The notes under the pieces are model-generated. The model was not told where the DNA came from and made no database searches. It was given only the letters and a program-made list of their open reading frames with translations. A DNA stretch of 64,000 bases from Corbicula japonica (lineage: Eukaryota > Mollusca > Bivalvia > Venerida > Cyrenidae): positions 7,006,001 to 7,070,000 of the forward strand of contig JAZAYU010000012.1 of NCBI GenBank assembly GCA_038501625.1, written 5' to 3'. This document shows positions 60,230 to 64,000 of the stretch, in pieces (positions within the stretch are counted from its first letter, which is position 1; every line of letters begins with the position of its first letter). The position numbers and the translations under genes were made by a program.

Positions 60230-61019
60230 TCCTGGTTCAAACACTTGTATCACACAAACCTCAGCCACCTATAACATTTATGGATGAAGTGTTTGAGTAA
60301 AATGTCTTTGAGAATATGTACATATGACTTGGTTAACTACCATGTTTCTTTTTTGCTATCAGAAACAGACTTTCAGATGTTCTGTATGGTTATAAAAAGT
60401 TGGAAGAAACATTGAAAACTGTATTAACTTCAGGGTGTTATGCCCATCATGGGATGTACATACTTACAGCAAATGTTTTCAGTTTTGTGTTTTGACATTC
60501 AAGACTATTTTTTGTTGTGAAAACATATTTGTTTGATATTTGATTTAAACTAATTGTTTGTGATTATTTTAATTGAAGTCTTAGTGTATATACATTTCAG
60601 CAATTAGTAAAACCCAATCATTTCGAAATCATGTTAATTTTTGTTGTTTTTTGTTTATTTTAAATGTTCAGATGATATTACATCTCATGAATTTAAAGTT
60701 AAGATGTTTTAAAAACGTATGATGTTTTAATGATGTTTGATTCGTTGGGCTCTAAGTATGATACTAGCAATGTTTTAGTATGGGAGACCACTTTAAAGTG
60801 GCATGACAACACTGAAAGTCTTGCTTTTTAAGGATATACAGCTCATGTAGTTTTAATAATTTTAATGATAATCTAACTTAAGAAAAACATGGAACCCATG
60901 AAACCAGTACTTGCATAGTTATTAGGTATTAAGTTTGCTACTAGGTAATTGTAAAATTTAAAGTGAATGGATAATTGAAGTTAGATCGAGATTTTGTTGA
61001 CCATTAACCTTTTTAGATG
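60230..61019. other. Downstream AT-rich sequence, nothing recognised
   Basis: No ORF over 80 codons and no domain. May still be distal 3' UTR of the OTUD4-like gene. Confidence 0.4.
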
Positions 61020-61195
61020 ATGGATATTGCTATATCAATTTGGTGACCAGTGTAGATCCAGATCAGCCTGTACATGTCGCAGTTTGCTGTGGATCTGCAC
61101 TGTTTGCTATTTTAGTTGTTAAGTAATTTTTGTGAGCAGTGTAGATCCTGATCAGACTGCACAGACGTGCAGACTAACTGATCTGGATTTGCAGT
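61020..61195. mobile_element. TTAA element, internal part only
   Basis: GTGTAGATCCAGATCAGCCT, GGATCTGCACTGTTTGC, GTGTAGATCCTGATCAGACT, CTGATCTGGATTTGCAG; ends not identifiable. Confidence 0.55.
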
Positions 61196-61534
61196 AGGGA
61201 TGATAATTGAGATGCAAGTTGTATCCAATGAGAAAATAGTTCTCTTGTGTGTGGCTCACTTAGCTCCATTCTTAGTTTGAAAGTACATGTAGTTTTGGGT
61301 GTATACCAGTTGCAAAATGACATAATATGCAAGGATGCTTTGTATGTGTAGAGTTTGATTTATTGGTCTTACCCAGATGTTTGTCATGACATTGGTCAAC
61401 AGTCTACTTTACCATTACATGTTGTTATAATATTTCAGAGTTTATCTTGTTTTGTTGTAAGTAGTTTATATTCTAATTGTTGAAAGGATCCAGAGTATCT
61501 GAATCATCCATTCTGTTGGAGCTAAACCTGGGAC

Positions 61535-61612
61535 CAAGAACATAAACTGAGATTGGAGACCAGCCTCAAATTTAAAGCATCTATCTGATTGGCTGAAATG
61601 GCAACCAGTCAA
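61535..61612. repeat. Foldback element family F, left-half fragment
   Basis: AAGAACATAAACTGAGATTG through GATTGGCTGAAATGGCAACC, right arm lost. Confidence 0.5.
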
Positions 61613-62122
61613 ATCGCTGCCATCACATGTGACAGAACAAACATCTTGATAATTATTTTTCATGTGACAATTTAAAGAAAAGAAGATATATGTTAAATTT
61701 CTTATGAACATAATTTTTTGCCCGCTTTATTTTATTATTTAGATGAATACTGAAGCTGGTGAAATGCTATTAAACAAATAATTAAAAGGATTAAAAATAA
61801 AAAAATTAACAAAATTCTTTAAAAAATGCTTGTGGTGGCAGTAGTTAATGTACTTGTAAGGGGAATTAACTGCTGTGGGGAGTTTGTGTATCTGTCTCTT
61901 AATTCTTCAGTCATTAGTAATTAAGGATGATCTCATGGCGTATCTACTTAAAGTGACTGAAACAAAAACCCAACAAAACTACAATATGTTGTAATGGTGG
62001 TGGGATCTTATTGTTTTACTATAATGTTGTTTAATTGTTTAAAGTTTTGAAATGTTTTATTATTATGAACATTTGTATTTTACAGTGCAAGTTTTATCAA
62101 AATCAACTGAAAGAGATATGTC

Positions 62123-62364
62123 TTAACCCTTTCCTCCATAGATACACCTTTATTACATGGGCGAACAGTTTAGATCCAGATCAGCCAGCACATCCGTGTC
62201 GTCTGATCAGGATCTAATCTGTTCGCTTTTTTATTCATTTGGTTATTTCTGACCAAAATGTGACCAGTGCAGATCCCGATCAGACGGCACGGATGTGCTG
62301 GCTGATCTGGATTTACACTGGTCCCACATGCATAAAAATGTGTATATATGAAGGAAAGGGTTAA
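62123..62364. mobile_element. TTAA element, subfamily A, full-length reference copy
   Basis: TTAACCCTTTCCTCCATAGA ... TATGAAGGAAAGGGTTAA, 242 bp with both TTAA. Dyad 1 GTTTAGATCCAGATCAGCCA with partner TCTGATCAGGATCTAATC. Dyad 2 GTGCAGATCCCGATCAGACG with partner GGCTGATCTGGATTTACAC. The ends and TTAA duplication are piggyBac-like; no transposase. Confidence 0.87.
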
Positions 62365-62971
62365 AACACATTGTTCAGGAATGACAGTAGTATAGTATAA
62401 CCACTTTAAATTTGACAGAATGTTTGAAATTGAATTTAAAACGTGGGGGTGGTTTTATGAATGCAAATTAGTGTCATTGTGAATGGAAAATCCAATACTT
62501 TTACCATTCATAAGTGCAAAAACAAAACTTCACAAATAATTTATATTTATTGAGGTTTATGCATTAACATCTTGCATCTGCTACTAGAACCTGTGTAACT
62601 AAGAAGCCACACAGCCTGTTATTTAACATTAATTAGCTTTATTAGTATTTATTTAATATTTAGCTTGTTTCATCATATTTTAGATTTCCATATCTTGCAT
62701 ATGTTCTCATAGCCTCATTATCATGATTGTAATGAATTCCATGATTTAACAATTATTTCATTTATTTATGTTTTGTTGTTTCATTGTTACTGATTTATTT
62801 ATTTCATTTGTTTTGTTATAATTTTTTGAAACAGTTGATTTTATTAGTGATAGAAGTGTTAGTCCTTTTTCCTTAAAATTCACTGCCATTATTTGTGCAC
62901 CTTTCTAGATCATATATTAACATATTCATGCAAGGCAAAATACCCATATTCAGTAAACCTCATAATTAATG
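62365..62971. other. AT-rich intergenic sequence, nothing recognised
   Basis: No supportable gene or repeat boundary between two full-length TTAA elements. Confidence 0.4.
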
Positions 62972-63213
62972 TTAACCCTATTCTCCATAAATACCTATTT
63001 TTACACATGTGCAACCAGTGTAGATCCAGATCAGCTGGCACATCCTTGATGTCTGATCAGGGTCTGCACTGGTCGCATTTTCGTCAGAAATAACCTAACA
63101 AATCAAAAAGCGAACAGTGCAGATCCTGATCAGACCGCACAGATGTGCCGGCTGATCTGGATCTACACTGTTCGCCCACGCAATAAAGGTATGTCTACGG
63201 AGGAAAGGGTTAA
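62972..63213. mobile_element. TTAA element, subfamily A, full length
   Basis: TTAACCCTATTCTCCATAAA ... CTACGGAGGAAAGGGTTAA, both dyads well preserved. Confidence 0.85.
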
Positions 63214-63303
63214 GTAACATTTTATAAAACATTTTCTTCACAAAATTGTATGTAAAAAATAGTTAAATGCTTACCCTCTAAGTGTTAAGCACAGTTCATG
63301 TCC

Positions 63304-63385
63304 CAATTTGATCAGTGTAGACCCAGATCAGCCTGTATGTCTGCTCAGTCTGACATGGTTTACACTGGTCACTATTCACTTGACC
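63304..63385. mobile_element. TTAA element, internal fragment
   Basis: GATCAGTGTAGACCCAGATC ... GTTTACACTGGTCAC. Confidence 0.45.
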
Positions 63386-63683
63386 ATTGCTGAAAAAATG
63401 GACTGGAATGCATTTTGTCTAGTTTTTCGATTACTTCCTTACTTATATTATTATTTAGATTATTGCCTTTCAAACTGGAGCAAATTTTTGACAAGGTTGT
63501 GCAATACAAAACTTTAACAGTTCACAACAAATATTTGACATATTTTCATTATAAATCAGTGCTGTTTCAACTTATGTAAATTACTCTTTCAGTGATTAGA
63601 TCAAAGTTGTTATTATCTTCGAAAATAAAAATTGTTCAAGACTGCTGTTGTTGTGTCTTGTGGAATGGAGTTATTTCAGGGCC

Positions 63684-63830
63684 AAAGATCATAAAACTGA
63701 GATTTAAGACCAGTCTCAACTCTCAAAGATCTGATAGTCTCAACTCTCAAAGATCTGATACATTACAGCTAGTCAGATGTTTCAGATTTGAGACTGGTAG
63801 TCTGGTAACAAGTTTCAGTTCTATGATCTT
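63684..63830. repeat. Foldback element family F with an internal 25-bp duplication
   Basis: AAGATCATAAAACTGAGATT and TCAGTTCTATGATCTT ends; GTCTCAACTCTCAAAGATCT is present twice in tandem in the left arm. Confidence 0.65.
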
Positions 63831-64000
63831 CGACACAGGATAAGTAATGAACCTCAGAACTTTGCAACATTTAGAAAGCAAAACCAAGAAAGGCTGAGGC
63901 AAAATTTAAGCTGGCTTACAAGACTTTGCACAGTAAAAGAACAATTCAGTCATGGTCTTGGTGAGACATGAACAGAAAAAAATATTTGTGTGTAGCTTTT

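Overview
This is an AT-rich, intron-rich, repeat-rich animal genome window, most likely from a bivalve mollusc. That assignment is an inference: it rests on the dense foldback and TTAA elements, the Helitron-like elements with ~160-bp internal tandem repeats (the architecture of bivalve 'pearl' elements), and the exon/intron style. No bacterial, viral or reverse-transcriptase coding region was found.

Two protein-coding genes can be reconstructed, arranged head to head. On the minus strand, six coding exons between 5559 and 1016 encode the first 135 residues of SUPT20H (SPT20, a SAGA-complex subunit); the gene runs off the left edge. On the plus strand, sixteen exons between 14253 and 57745 encode a complete 891-residue OTU-Tudor protein of the OTUD4/ALG13 family. 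All exon phases agree, and the order is OTU, Tudor, low-complexity tail, and a short conserved FFYNLGV motif. Its OTU domain has lost the catalytic Cys (Ser31) and His (Gln117) and about 20 residues of one segment, so it looks like a pseudo-deubiquitinase.

Layout: 1-5.6 kb, 5' part of SUPT20H plus repeats. 5.6-14.2 kb, intergenic or 5'-UTR intron, with a pogo-like TA element just upstream of the SUPT20H start, a promoter-like ETS/NRF1 cluster at 7.5 kb, a ~1-kb tandem duplication at 9.7-11.4 kb carrying an insertion with a 12-bp target duplication, and an E2F/CRE-like cluster at 13.86 kb. 14.25-57.7 kb, the OTUD4-like gene, whose introns hold nearly all the mobile DNA. 57.7-64 kb, 3' UTR and downstream repeats.

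The mobile DNA is layered. It includes (i) over 30 copies of a 110-245-bp palindromic, TTAA-flanked element starting CCCTTT (piggyBac-like MITE by its ends); (ii) a ~136-bp foldback family; (iii) TA-flanked inverted-repeat elements of five sorts; (iv) Helitron-like elements ending in a hairpin plus CTAG; and (v) two large hairpins with different stems but the same 19-nt core. Several are nested, which gives relative ages. Another unusual item is a 43-bp tandem duplication that copied the 3' splice site of exon 13 five times; only the last copy keeps the reading frame open.
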